Positions 24,701 to 37,765 of a DNA stretch of 64,000 bases are shown here, one piece after another (position 1 is the first letter of the stretch; every line of letters begins with the position of its first letter). The notes beneath the pieces are model-generated. The model was given only the letters and a program-made list of their open reading frames with translations, made no database searches and had not been told where the DNA came from. The DNA is taken from contig OW203766.1 in the NCBI GenBank assembly GCA_934045905.1, forward strand, positions 14,316,309 through 14,380,308, given 5' to 3'. Source of the DNA: Leuctra nigra. Its lineage: Eukaryota > Arthropoda > Insecta > Plecoptera > Leuctridae. The position numbers and the translations under genes are program-made.

Positions 24701-26211
24701 GTTTGTACAATGCGGAATACGAGTTAGAGAATCAGCTTAGTGTGCGATTATTCCCGCCCTCAAGACACGAATTTGATGTTCCAGCTTTTCAAACGCAGTT
24801 AGGTTCCGAATCTTATTATCGACAAACAAAATTCTCTGTAATGGTGATGACAAGGAAGATGAAATTTCGCGTCTTTGTCATGATTTATCCGATCAACAGG
24901 TCTCTCTTACCGACGGTTGTTTACAATCACCACACGATCTACTTCAGTCGCGTGGTGGATTTATATTTCACTCCTCGTCAATCCTGGGTCGAGGAAAACG
25001 ACGGCGATGATCAAGAGAAGTATGTAGATATAATGTTCCAGCCGCTGAATTCTGATAACTTGAGTCCGTCTTCTTCCTTGTCTTCAGTTCACCTCAAGAG
25101 CGGCTGCGCTCATTGGAGCAACAGGTCGTGGTCCACATCAGGATGCTGGATCGTCAACAACGGATCATACGAAACGTGTCGATGTAATCTGTCGGAGCAT
25201 TTGCAAGAGTCTTGCACCAACGTCAGATACGTCATGTTCTTGTTTGCCGACAAGGAGAACTTCCAGTTGAAAGAAGAGTACACCATCAAGGAAATCATCT
25301 TCCTCATTGGTTCTGTACTGTCTTTGTTCGGTTTTCTATTAATCATTTTGACTGCTTCTATATTCAGATCTTATCGCAACAGAAAGAGCAACAAGATCCT
25401 CCTCCATTTAACAGCATCTTCTTTGTTTTATCTTGTTCTTACGATCTACCGAGAAACCCATTACATCTACTCCGTCGTCTCCGGCAAGAGCAACGCTTCC
25501 TTCATTACATTCACCGCGATCGTGCACTACTCCCGTCTCTCTCACTACTTCTGGATGCTGGTTATGTCTGTCCTCCAGTTGAAACGACTTCTGACGATGG
25601 TCGGGCCGACCTATGTCTCCAACTTGCTGTTGAAAGTGTCTCTGTTTGCATGGGGCACGCCTCTTGTGCCCTTGATCGTCCTTCTATCTTGGAAACCGAC
25701 CGAACACTTCTGCGGACCGAACCTCGCTACACACTTGGCTCTTTACTTCATCCCCGGAGCTGTCATCACTCTTCTCAACATGGTTGTACTCAGCGTGATT
25801 TTAGCTCGAATTTGTGCCTGCTTCGGTTGGGGAGAGAAAGCGGATCTTCGTCGACATGTGTCTAACCGAAAACTTTTGTTGAGGCGACTCAAAACGATTG
25901 TTCTTCTGTTCTTCTTGTTCGGAATTCCGACTGCGTTTGAGATGTTTAACGATCTCGGGGACCACGTGTCAGGGCTGGAATACTTGTACAAGATGACGGA
26001 CCCGATGCAAGGGTTCGTGTTGTTCCTCTTCTTTGTAGTGTTTGACGAGAAAGCTCGCGAATGCTGGAGAGACTGGATTGTTGACTGGACTGGCATTGCG
26101 AAGCGTCCTGGACAAGACTTGGTGGTCCAGGTCGTCGTCAACCAAAAGGCCTCCCCAGATTCCATCCCACTTGACGAGGTAAGCGAACGCAATGGTCTGG
26201 AGATCACCTAG
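21767..26211 (+). CDS. adhesion-type GPCR with four tandem GAIN/GPS-like modules, main exon
   Basis: One exon encodes about 1480 residues, ending at TAG 26209-26211. Four similar modules each end in a Cys/Trp-rich GPS-like block starting near 22507 (YYWNNEVGDWSDDLC), 23320 (GCAIW..GNWSDDEC), 24135 (GCASW..GC) and 25093 (GCAHW..GC), each closing with C-R/Q-C. Each block is preceded by a repeated 'YP-[ILKNV]' strand and a hydrophobic strand. From about 25280 seven hydrophobic helices follow, ending near 26050 with the adhesion-GPCR-like TM7 motif MQGFVLFLFF and a cytoplasmic tail. N-glycosylation sequons are abundant in the ectodomain. Family knowledge: GPS blocks sit before TM1 and normally self-cleave at His-Leu|Ser/Thr. 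None of the four shows that tripeptide, so cleavage is doubtful. Ligand and G-protein coupling are unknown. A donor-like GAG|GTAAGC at 26178/26179 could splice away the last ten residues. Confidence 0.85.
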
Positions 26212-29200
26212 ATATTTGCAGGAGAGAGACCAACCTAATAACAGGTCATAATGGACCGACATATTTATATTTAGTTATAATAATTTTAAAAATTCCCATC
26301 TTATTCAACTTGGAATGGGAGTTAACCTCCTCGCTGATAGTTTTGTGTTCTAGTTCCTTCCTTGATTGTCTGGACAACTTGATTTCACAAAAAAATACAC
26401 GTGTTATTAATTTATATTTCATTTAACTATTTTATCATTGACAGTTGTCGTTGATGTGTGAAAGTTACTGGTGCCATAATAATGTGTATTACCTAAGTAG
26501 TAAGTGTTTGTAATTATGTGCATTTGTAATGTGTTTGTGCCAATTATGACAATTTCCTGAAGAGCTTTGATAAAATACTCTTTCAAAATGTTATTATATA
26601 TTTTGTGACGAGGTCAGACAACTCCTCCAAGAACAAACGGCGCTAGGTACTGCTATAAACCAATGCAGTTGTTCGTCATCAAGCCAATATATTTCTTATA
26701 AACTATATACCCATGTAAGCGCAATTTTTAAAGTTGTACTTAGCTATTGTCAATCCAATAAGTGTGGCAACATGTAGCCTATTTTGTTTAGTCTAAGATT
26801 GGCATAAGCTTGTAAATGTAAGCGATGCAAAAATCGAATTTTTGAAAATATTCAATTATTAATAGAAATTCTTAGAATACGAATAGGTAGTAACAAATAA
26901 ATATGTTAGCAATGTAATAGATACGTCATTATTTCAGTATTTTTCTTAATGTCAATTTATGTCAAATGATATCATTTGTTATTATATTGATAAAGACAAT
27001 ATTAATAACACTTTACAGCTTATTGTATTAAACTATTGATGTTTTAAGCTCTTCCGTATAATATGACAATGTAATATGTGAAAAACAAAACTTGAATGTC
27101 ATAATAAAAAATATGTAGCTTTGCATATCTAGATTCATTCTTATTATGTAGAGCAGGTAATGAGTCCAGGAAATGTTTCATATTTACTATCCCTTTATAT
27201 TTGATAGATATTATAATATTCGAGTCATCGTTTGTGTCCCACCCTGACAACAAACTGATAAAAGATGAGGAAACCATTTCCCACCTTCCCCGTGTGAACA
27301 CTAACACATGCAACAATCTATCAACAATACACAAGCCATTTCCCCCCTGCATGGCGTCAATTCAATTTCATTATCAAAATGTGACGTTTTATAAATACTC
27401 CGCCGCCCCCGCACCCCCACATGCTCGGGGGGGAAGTTAGTCGACACAAAATGCGGGCGAAATCTGGACAAAGAGTGACACCAACTTGATCGCGGGGGGG
27501 GGGGGGGGGGCTTTTGCAAGTCATTCTGTAAGACTTCTGGGCATGACACCTGGTGAACGGTAGGCGTGAAATATGCATTAATTTCTTGATTTATTATAGA
27601 AAATACGCATAAAAAGGTGCATTTAATGAGGGAACAGTGGAAAAATTAATTTTATCATTTAAATTCCTTTTGAGAATATTAACTTCTTTACATTCACATC
27701 ACAACAGAATAGGTACAAATTCCACTAAGTATAGGTAAGAACATATCAATATAATGCAATGAAATTAGGTCAAAAATCATATACTTCAACACATTTAATC
27801 TAATAAATTTTCTAAGCAATAATCGAAGTTAAGAAAATTTTAATATTTTAAAAAGCAAATAACATGTAATATTTTGATTACCGAGTCGAGCCTTAACTCT
27901 ATAATATTATACTTATACTAATAGTCGTCATGAAAAAGTTATAACAACAATTTTTCAAAATATTGGATACAACATTTAATTTATATTTTTCAGTTAGAAT
28001 CCTAGAAAGATTGAAGATTAAATTCTTGCTTGCTTTCCAACGAATATTTATTATTTTGCCATTACCCTGTTGTCATGGTAATTTCTTGTTGAAATTAGTT
28101 GAATTCATCAAGAAGTTATTGATGTAAAACCGTTATGTATGTCAGTACGATAATATTCAACTTGCTGTAGTTAAAAGTCTTAAACAGGTAACACTGAGGG
28201 CTGAGAAATACGTTGTAAATAAGTAATGAAGTAATCATTTACAACAGACATATGAGTAATGAGGGTCGATTGTTGAGTAATAATCAACTTGAGAAGTTTG
28301 ATACGCCACATCGAGGATTCAGATAAATTACCTACTTCAATAACCTGGAATAACAAATATCAGAGGTTTTTATAAAGTGGTTCATTTTACCCGTTACATA
28401 TTATTCAAGTAATATAAACTGTTTTGAGTTTGTGACACAGCTACGAAACATAAACTATAGAAAAACAGAATAAAGTGGGACTGTCAGTACGGGTGGAGGT
28501 GCCGAGTAGAGGTGGAGGTGCCGGTTTCAGATTAACGTTTAAACCCTGAAAAACCCCTCTGCTACGTCAAATACCTCTTACAAAAGAATTATAACGTAAG
28601 TTTTACCATACACATACTCACTGCGTTTACATGTCTATGGCACAAACTTATTCTGTTCGTTTATGAAGCCATACATGTAACAAATGTGAATAAAAAATAC
28701 TCGTTAGATTTAAGAAACCATCAAGTGAAAAGATGTTTACATATTATTCAAATTTGTGACTTGGTTAAATTTGTGTAAGACAAAGACAATCGAACCGTTA
28801 AACAATGATTATCATTTTTCTATGTTTGAACTTTAGCCTAAAGATCATTACATCAATTTCATCTTGAACAAAAAAGTCATTCGAACTCTTTCTATTGCTT
28901 TGTTATGGGCGTACATAGAAAATATCAACAATAACAAACATTATGTTTTCTAAAGTGAAAAGTAATTGTGGTCGCCGGATTGATTTTCCATCTGTTCACA
29001 ATCAAGAAGAAACCGATAAATTGACTCCATTGGTCAATTATCTATCTCATACACGATTGCATGATCCTTACACCTTTCTATTGGTAGATTAGAAATAAGT
29101 ACACTCCATGATTATCGTCTCCAGCCAATGATGTAGCTCTGGAGCTGGTGTTTTATAATTTAACATGGCCTCATATCTTTGCGCTTGGCTAGCATAATGT

Positions 29201-31354
29201 CGGCTATTTCTTCTTAACAACAACACCTATAATTTGCCGTCATGGACGTGACTCAATGCAAACTATCGAGATGGATGGAGTTCGATTATTGATACAATCG
29301 ATTGAGAAACGTATCGATTTGATACGTATCGAAGTTTTCTAGTGGAATATTTATAATTTGATAACGAATCTTTTGACCTGTTTTCTTTGTGGAGATAAAA
29401 TCGATTGTGGAGGTCAAAGGATCAATGCTTTTTTTTAATAATTATGTTTATAAATCAAGGGGAAAAGAAAGATGAAGGTCTATTTGTTTTGGTGGTATGA
29501 AAGTCATACTTCAAAACATTTCCAGCAAAAAGCATATCTAATATTTTTTTAAAGTTTTTCTGTACTTACTTTTTAGAGGGCATCAAATGTATTTTAAACA
29601 AGAATGTAAAGTATTCATGCAGAAGCGACAAATTTGTGTCCTCTAAATAAAACAAAATCATTAAAACCTGAGCATTTTGGATGTCTTGAATTGACATTTT
29701 AATGTGAACTTTCGAACCCCAGCATTTTTTATTCAAACTTGATAATAGATTGATCAAATTTTATATGCAAATCAAATTCCTACACACACTAAAGGCAGTT
29801 ACTTTAATGATTACATAACTCAGGCAGTATTCGATCCTCAATTATATTTGACACCAATATAAACATCACGTAATTACTGAACACTAATTACAGACTCTAA
29901 TTCATACAAATACATAGAATTATACAGGTCAATCAAGTTGAATAGCGATTTTTTACGAAGATAAATTGAGAATTAGCTAAGATTACAGGTCAACAAAGTT
30001 ATGATTATTGATTCAATTAAATCTCAAAGGAAATACATTAAAGAAAGCTTACAAGTAAAATGATAATTAAGTAGTATCAAAAATTTCTGTACACTGAAGT
30101 GCCCTTCTCTTATTTACAGTAATTTTTTAAATAATTATAGGTAGTTTATATATTTTGTTACGACTTATGCTATCCTTCAGATGTGAATTATAATTTAGTA
30201 TCAATCCTTGGCCGCAAATATCTTATCTAAAACCACATTTAAACTACAAACAGAATTGTTGCTCGAGACTCGATTTCTATATTGAGACGAGAGTTGTCAA
30301 TATTCGTGATTGTTATTAGCAGTTCGGGTGTGGTGTCCAAGTTACTTGATTAGTCACTGATTACCGGTAATTTAATCTCAAACTTAATCACGATTATGTC
30401 ATTACGGCTGGATTCAATGACGGATTTAATTGTGCTGAAACAACGCCCTGGGTTCGAATAGGTATACTTGGTTAAAATTACAAACAGAATTCACTTCTTG
30501 AAATGCGTTTTAGAACGTGATCTTATATACCCTATTCTGTAAAGTTAATTTCCTGATTCTGCTGGAATCTGATTCACGGCCATATGGATTAACATTGCAC
30601 CGAATCGGATTCTGGCAGAATTGGGAAGTTTAAAATTATAGAATATGGATTAATTTAGATGAGGCCTTGAAAAGGGCAGCTCTAAATATGCCTGAAAATG
30701 GCTCTTATGCTAGCTCTAAAAATCCATGAGTAATGAACTGCTTTTTAAAAAATAAATGCATAAAGAAATACCAATTTGGGATGTTTTTTTCTTTTACTTA
30801 GAGAGCAATTTTCATACATTTCATAAAATTTGGTTCTATTTTTAATAAATTTGACAATATAGCTTTTTCATAATAACTCGAATTGATACTATTTTAAATC
30901 TGTCCATCTTGTAATACTTTTGAAGACTGATCTGATGTAAAATGGATCAATTGGCGTCTAGATGGAGGGTGTTAAAGATCTAATGATTCCTCTAAATTAC
31001 CGATTGACCCACGTTATCCCGCCAGCATCTCGTGTTCCGATCGGGAAGGGAAGAGAAGTGTTGCAACTCTATTGGTCGCGCTAATAGTGAAGTGGTGTGA
31101 ACATCAGTGTGAACAGAGTGTGAACGATGCTGCTTGATATTCATGGCCTGGGAATTGCCGGGGATGTCACGTGGTATGACGTCACTCCACGGCCTTCTTG
31201 TGTACAACCGAGTCCAACCTGGCGGGAACTTTTACAAACAACAAAACATTCTTAGAAATAAAAACTTGAGATTAAGACTTAATTTATCAAATTAAAACAC
31301 AATAACAGATTATTTAAGTGAAAACAATAGAATTTAAAGGAGTTAAAACATCTG
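26212..31354. other. receptor 3' UTR, then DNA with no gene seen
   Basis: Several AATAAA words follow the receptor stop, the first plausible one at 26896-26901. A G17 run lies at 27494-27510. GTTGTCATGGTAAT (28070-28083) is an X-box-like motif. No coding exon, RNA gene or clear mobile-element end was recognised over the remaining 4 kb. Confidence 0.45.
26896..26901 (+). terminator. possible poly(A) signal of the receptor gene
   Basis: AATAAA, 685 bases after the stop codon, in AT-rich sequence. Position is plausible for an insect 3' UTR, but other AATAAA words lie nearby and there is no independent evidence. Confidence 0.25.
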
Positions 31355-31612
31355 TACATCACAGGTAGAAGGGCAGAAGTCCTTTTCTCAATTTATTGTG
31401 CATACTTTTGGAATGATGTAATCAAGCTCTAACAATTGCCATTTGACTGATGTCAATATATTGAAGTATTCTCTTACACAATGACTCATGCCATTATTAC
31501 AAATGATTGGATGAAGGCAGAATTACTGGTTTTTAAGCTCATTCCAAGAATCTTTCAAATGGACTGCAGCCCTTCTACCTCAGAGGCTCAGAGGCTCAGA
31601 GGTCAGAGGTAC
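31355..31612 (+). mobile_element. MITE family M, copy 1
   Basis: Starts GTACATCACAGGTAGAAGG and ends CCTTCTACCTCAGAGGC, with short tandem 'tcagaggc' extensions before GAGGTAC. The interior blocks 'ggaatgatgtaatcaagctc', 'ccatttgactgatgtcaa' and 'gaaggcagaatta' match the copy at 39981-40232. Confidence 0.7.
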
Positions 31613-31796
31613 TTGAATAATTTCGGTTTAAATGTGTTATTGAAAGTTAAACTTTGGGTTCAAGACCCAATGTCGAGGTTTAAAATTGATTCAAATCTAA
31701 CAAATCTAACAAAGGTTCCATTGATCCATTGTTTGTACATTAAAATATAGTTTACAAATAAATTAATGCTCAATAAACTTAATTTATACGAACATA

Positions 31797-31972
31797 TTAA
31801 TAAGGCAAATGCTGGGAAGGTACCCTACTAATAGGCCACGACCGTCTCCTTCCCACCTTCCATCCTTAACTACTCTTCACCATCATCTCCCAATCATCAT
31901 CATAATCATTCATCCGTCGCCATTAGCATCGCTGCAGAACAGTGCGACGTTAAACCCCACACAAAAAATACA
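31797..31972 (+). mobile_element. SINE, 5'-truncated copy
   Basis: Matches the 3' two-thirds of the SINE at 13196-13456, from 'aggcaaatgctgggaaggta' through 'gcagaacagtgcgacgttaa' and an A-rich end. The tRNA-like head is missing. Confidence 0.75.
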
Positions 31973-34062
31973 ATAACTTCCCTATAAATTATGCAATCGG
32001 CAACTTGAAATTTGCTGCATTTGATCTTCACAATCGAGGTAATAAGGAATTTCGAAGCCATTTTATTTTATTAAAAATAAGCGCCCGGCTACAGGAAACT
32101 CAGAGTTTTGTCTGAACTTTGAATTTATCACTGAATTCGAGTCCCATGCAAGGTCTATTTGCGTGTGAGAGGACCACTGTGTGCCGTGCGTTGGGTTGGG
32201 GGGGGAGGGGGGGGGGCACATACAGCGATAAAGTCAAGAGATATCGGCCACTCCACTGCTTTACTCGTCATTTACATACTAAAATGAAGACATCCCTCCA
32301 CTCCCCAACTCCCCTTCACGCTTCGCGTGTTTATTTTTCAAAAGAAGAGCGAGAAAAAATAATCAAAAATGAACACACTGTATCCATTTCGAATTTGCAA
32401 TTCCTTGGTGATTCTTTTTAAATTCCTTTCATCGAGAATATCAAAGTTGAATATGTCTGACGCTTTCTGAATACCATCCATGCAAAGAAGTTAAACATGG
32501 AATAAATAAATCTCAAAGTTATTCCTCTCTTTTCGGAAAGATTATATTTTGTAAGACATCAAAGTTTAAAAAACTTCAATTATGTTGTCGCGCCCCTTCC
32601 CCACCCCCCTCTCGATCAAGGGCTCAAAGGGCTCGGTGATAAGGTGAAAAATCCCACATCACGGGTATAAAAGACTTGAATCTGAATATAGAAGGAAAAA
32701 ATCCTTTACGTGGGGACTCCATAAATCACAACGACTATAATTAATGCATTAAATAAGGAGAAGTCAATTTTCCAGCTCAAACTAACTCATCAATATTCAA
32801 AAATTTTCGTATTACATTCTGTTTTTTTAAGACTTTTAATGCTTTCATGTAAACTGTCAAAGGTCAGGTTTAAAAATTAAGAACGTTTCAGTTTTATGGT
32901 ATAAGATGTAATAGGTATGGATATAGGATAGGTAATATTAGAAATAAGAAATGCAATTTTCATAAATCAGCTAGAAAAAATAAGTTTTTACAAAATTAAG
33001 TTTTGACATGAAAATAGTAGTTTCTTCTAAAAACTGCACAAATACTATATTTTTTATAACGAACCAAAATGTCTTCATGTAATTAAAAAAAAATCTAGTA
33101 ACATTTGTGTTTCCTTCTCCCAAAAAATTATATTTTTACAAACTTTTCTTTTGCAAAAAGAAAATGTTTATGTTACATTAACAGTTTTAATTTTTTGAAG
33201 GCTTTTATATGGTATGTTTCAATCAGTACATAAAATATTATGCTGCAATTTACATCTAATAGTGAAATGTATAATAGATTTAATTTTTTTGAGAATCGTG
33301 AGGATTTTGATGCTTGTTTGTTCAAATTTCTAAATTTAAAACTGTTTGGTCAGAGTTGAATATAATAGATTGATTTATAAGTTGACCAAATGTAAAACTT
33401 GGGGCAAAATTAATATGGAAATTATTGAATATTTAAAAATGGAAGATTTTGTAACAGAAAACTTGTTAACTGTGTAACAAGTACCCAAAGGTTCTAAAAT
33501 AGTGGAAGCTCAATAAATAACTATAAAACAAACAATTAAAGTATAGGAATCCTATAAACTGAATTAAATGTGGAAACCCCGTTCCTCTTCAAAAGATAAA
33601 ACATATTGTACTTCTTCATATATCAACAACAAACCTCATTTGCGGTGGCAAAAACCGGAAACAAAAGTCATCATCGATCACAACTCCCTCTGAAATAAAA
33701 CCGCTCGACAATCACCAACTAGTAATTGTCTGTTAATTTGACAGATCTTCACATGTGATGCATTGCGTGATGTTGGTACACATGCCAGCCTTCTGCACAG
33801 ATGCACCGGCCAGGTCAGGTAATTGCACGATATGTATTTAGTGGTCAGCTTTCGGTCGGATAATGGCAATGTAACGGCGCTTGATTGATGGCAAGGCTAA
33901 TGGCATATTTTGTTGCACGAAATGACGCCGGTTTATTTGTGTTTTGGATGAGGTGTAATTGTTAAAGTGGAATCAATAGGTGGCATCCAGGGAGCGTTTG
34001 TGTGGGGGGGGGGGGAATAGCAGCTGATAGAAGTACATTTCTCTGAGGAAGGAATATCCAAA
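31973..34062. other. no gene seen
   Basis: AT-rich DNA with G-rich runs at about 32200-32218 and 34003-34016. Nothing coding recognised. Confidence 0.45.
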
Positions 34063-34309
34063 ATTCAGAGGTAGAAGGACGGAAGTCCATTTCAATGATT
34101 TTTTTTTGTTGGTGAGCTCGTAAACCAGTAATTCTCTCTTCATCATAATATGTGTAATTTAGTGACATGAGTCATTGTGTAAGAGATAACTTCAATATAA
34201 CTGTATTTGCTGTCATCAGTCAAATGGTAATTATAGCTTAATTACATCATTCCACAAGTGTGCAGCGTAAAATCGAGAAAATGGACCTCCGCCCTTCTAC
34301 ATGAGATAC
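34063..34309 (-). mobile_element. MITE family M, copy 2
   Basis: 'cagaggtagaaggacggaag' at the left and 'ccgcccttctac' at the right. The internal 'tacatcattcca' and 'gcgtaaaatcgagaaaatgg' blocks run opposite to copy 1. Confidence 0.7.
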
Positions 34310-34784
34310 AGTTGCTCAATATATAAACAGGCTAGTCACAAAAGTCATGAGGCTCAATTACTAAACAATATTGGTGTCTGATTGGCCAAGTAAAAAGAAC
34401 CTGAACTGCATGCTGCTTTAGCGGAAAAACTCATTTATTTTAATCCTATTTATTGAAATAAATACCTACGGAAGCTAGAAAACTCTCACATACGAATGTG
34501 AGAGCCACGTCTGAAGGTTTTTCACCGTGTAAGATGGCGCCACTTGTGGTTAGTCATAATATTTTATCTCCTTTAGAAATTAGCATTTTTATATGGCATT
34601 TAACAAATAACATATAAAGAACGATGATACGTATATGCTTTACGTTTCTGAAATATAATATAAAATAGATAGAAATTCACTCAAATTACATTAAACTGTC
34701 TATTTAACAATTAGTCGATTTTAGCTCAAAAATCATTTGTTTACCTATACATTCCATTCAAAATTGTGAGAAACACATTTATTT
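34310..34784. other. no gene seen
   Basis: Unassigned sequence between a MITE and repeat R. Confidence 0.4.
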
Positions 34785-35200
34785 TTTGAGCGAGCGTAGC
34801 GAGCGTCACCACTAGACTCTTATGGCACTATCTGTGTGCTTTTGTTTTGTGTGTTTTTGTAGCATGCCTAGGCGAAACCGTTCAACCGATTTATCTGAAA
34901 TTTTGTACACACACTAATACTATCATATGAGTGGACGATATCTAGTGATTTTTGAAAACTTTGCAATCAACTTAAAACTTTGCATGGCCATTGGGACCAA
35001 TATTTTAGGAGTTATTGGAGATTTTCAGAAAAAATCTGTGACGAAATTAAAAAATTATTGGCTTATATTGACATTTTCGATAGACAGAATTTCGGTTCGA
35101 GGAGTTGCGCATATCCGTGCTCGCTCATCAACGCGTTATACACAGAGCGCTCTCCTAATTTATTCTAATGACTATTTCTGTTTGTCGCTTGCTACACGCT
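34785..35200 (+). repeat. dispersed repeat R, copy
   Basis: Contains 'gagcgtagcgagcgtcacca', 'aaccgttcaaccgat', 'ttgggaccaatatttta' and 'gtgctcgctcatcaacgcg', shared with 16330-17330 (inverted) and in part with 1426-1640. Confidence 0.6.
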
Positions 35201-36252
35201 AATCGTTCTACTTGGTGGAGGTGCCATTCTCTGACATAATAATGAAGCTGATTAGCTATCTCTGTCGTCATCTTCAACTGATCTCCTATCTCAAGTTGTA
35301 ATGGACCGAGAACAATGTTTCTTGATCATGATCGACCACAGCTGCTGAAGTAGATATTCAATCATCATTACATCTAACTGGCGACCACATATAGGACAAT
35401 TGAGTTTAACACCTGGCAAAGTAGCAACCATACCTCACTTCCGGTACAACTATTGCGAAAACCACTTTTTCTGCACCCCAATTATATCGCACTGCACTTA
35501 GGCGCAAATGCAACGCTTTTGGTTGAGCGGCCAGATAATTCTGGTGCCTTTCTGGTGGTTGGCGAGCGTGGCTATAACGTTTAAACTTCATGGGCAGAGT
35601 TTCGAGATAGAATTTAAGGAATATCGGTTTCATGAACGTTGTATTCGGTGAATTATGTCAGAATAATCCTAATCCAACCAATAAGAGAGCAAGATAGTCA
35701 GCAGATTATTCTACAAATAGTGTTAAGACGTAAAATATAATCACAAATTAGTTGAAGAATCAAATTACTTTTGCCTGCTTTTAACTAAGTCTATGGTACT
35801 AATAAGCAAACTGTCAAACAATAGTTTTACATTTCGGGGAATACATTGTGATTTTAAACATCAATGTTGTGTTTATACTTAGGAATAATATCACGGATTT
35901 TGGATACGCTATATCTACCGATAGTTGAAGTCAAATCAGATTGATTTAGTAAGGCTTTAAGTATTATTTCCGCAAATAAATAAGAATAAAAATAAATGGG
36001 GGCAAATTCCATGTAGCAATATCATTGGTTGTTACCATGGCAATCGAGTCCTAAACAATTGTTTAAAAATATAACAGAGCTTTGAAAAACCAACCCTAAG
36101 TCCAGTTTTTCAATATTCTACTAAAAGCAATAATTAAGTATAGCACGGTCATTCTATAGGAATGTCATTGGTTGTTGCCATGACAATACAGTCCTAAAGC
36201 AGAGTATTGAAACACTGGCCCTAAATTATGCACAATAGATTATTTAAATTCT
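35201..36252. other. no gene seen; X-box-like repeat words
   Basis: GTTACCATGGCAAT (36031-36044) and GTTGCCATGACAAT (36174-36187) lie in two related short repeats that also share 'gtcctaaa'. The same words recur near 38170 and 42185. Nothing coding recognised. Confidence 0.5.
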
Positions 36253-36430
36253 GTACCTCAGAGGTAGAAGGACGGAAGTCTATTTCAATGATTCTTAGGT
36301 GAGCTAAGAAAACAGTAATTCTGCCTTCATCCAAACATATTTGTAACAGAGAATACTTCAATATTGTTGACGTCGCAGTCAAATGAAGCTTTCCAAAAGT
36401 TCAAAGCAAAATCGAAAAAATGGACTTCAG
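36253..36430 (-). mobile_element. MITE family M, copy 3, internally deleted
   Basis: Starts GTACCTCAGAGGTAGAAGG and carries 'aatcgaaaaaatggactt' near the far end, but lacks the final CCTTCTACC block. Its 178 bp indicate internal and terminal loss. Confidence 0.6.
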
Positions 36431-37671
36431 GATTTTGGTAGAGAATTGTAATCTTTGATCACCTCAATTAATAACACAAATTTAGATGCATAATAAATGA
36501 AATCAGTATCTTTATAAGGTGCTAATAAGACTTATCTAGGAAACAAAGTGTGCCATTTATTTATCTCCATAGTAAAATACTCTCTTGACACATCATCTAA
36601 TTAACAATTCATACATCCGAAATCTTCACGTCGTGTTTCAGTTTTAATTTCACACAAGAAGCTATATGAAACATGAGACTTGACACCTGTGGTCACGCAC
36701 AATGCGTGGCGGGTTGCGTGTCAACACATAACAATGCGATCAACAATTAGGGCCTATCACGGTGTGCGTGCGCACTATCATTGGCCAAATCTCAGTACCG
36801 TTCGACCGAGACCCCCATTGTTCAGTCCCAATTCCAACAATACCCGTTTCCTGTCACTTGATCAAGTTTTTATGCTATTATAATATTGTTATTATTATTT
36901 TACAGCGACACTTTTCGACTAATTATTACTTTATTTTGTGGTGTTAATTATAGGTTATAGAAACAATACTGGTTCTACGGACAATGGATAATATGCTTTT
37001 TTATTTAATTTAAACTGATTGTAACTGAAAGTCTTTGTTCTAATAAAAAAACATTTTTAAATATTCGACGAAATTTCAGTCATTTATGCTAACGTTATTC
37101 GTTTTTTTTACAATTGTTTTCACTGTTAACATTTTATGACATTCAAACTATTCATCTATAAACTCAGTCTTTTCTATTTTTGTTTAAGATAAGATTCAAC
37201 GACATACCTTATGAGTCTATATAGGCTCTAGGTTTTTCAATTCTCTATTAATTTTAACAGTTTACTAGTGGTAATTTATTTCTTCATCTACTTTATACGC
37301 TTTTGGCTCCGATTTCTGTTTTTGTTTTGTTTTTTCAGGTTGTTTCCGATCTAGATGAAATTTTGCACAATGTAAAGACCAAATTGAATCGTGTTTTTTT
37401 TACTTAAATTTTAATAAAATCAACTAATAAGTTACAATTTAAAAAATAATTTTTGATTGGTTTAAAAATAAAAAAAGTTTCCGATCAAGCTAACATTTTA
37501 GAAAAAAGATAATTTGATTCCGGGTATTTGGTTCTGCAACCACAAGGTAATTATTTATCTGTTCATCGAGGTAAGTTCTGAATCAAAGATCAATAAAATC
37601 AGGCTATATAAATGGTATTGATAGTGACTTAAGTAGTATTTATAAAGGATGATTGCATGTAGAAAATGGTC
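36431..37671. other. no gene seen
   Basis: AT-rich DNA with short open frames lacking features. Confidence 0.45.
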
Positions 37672-37765
37672 TGACTCGGAGTCGAACTCGAGGTCTTGAC
37701 CACTGTCCATGTCATTGCTCGCTCCTCGCGATTATATAACTGAATCGCCTGTCTTTGCCCGGTTC
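37672..37765 (-). repeat. tRNA-like sequence, probably SINE head
   Basis: On the minus strand the segment ends with a box-B-like GAGTTCGACTC flanked by CTC/GAG, preceded by 'gacagtggtcaagacc', which resembles an anticodon-arm/variable-loop stretch. No complete cloverleaf forms, so I treat it as a tRNA-derived repeat. Confidence 0.3.

Noticed and set aside
25212..25865. A 217-residue + frame inside the receptor's seven-helix region
   Set aside because: It is an alternative-frame shadow of the receptor exon. The receptor frame has the domains and the other does not.
27494..27510. G17 and similar homopolymer runs as quadruplex regulatory sites
   Set aside because: Homopolymer runs occur at several unrelated places (3.4, 27.5, 34.0, 38.8 kb), with no gene context and uncertain assembly length.
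31481..31750. 89-residue + frame
   Set aside because: Most of it lies in a family M MITE copy.
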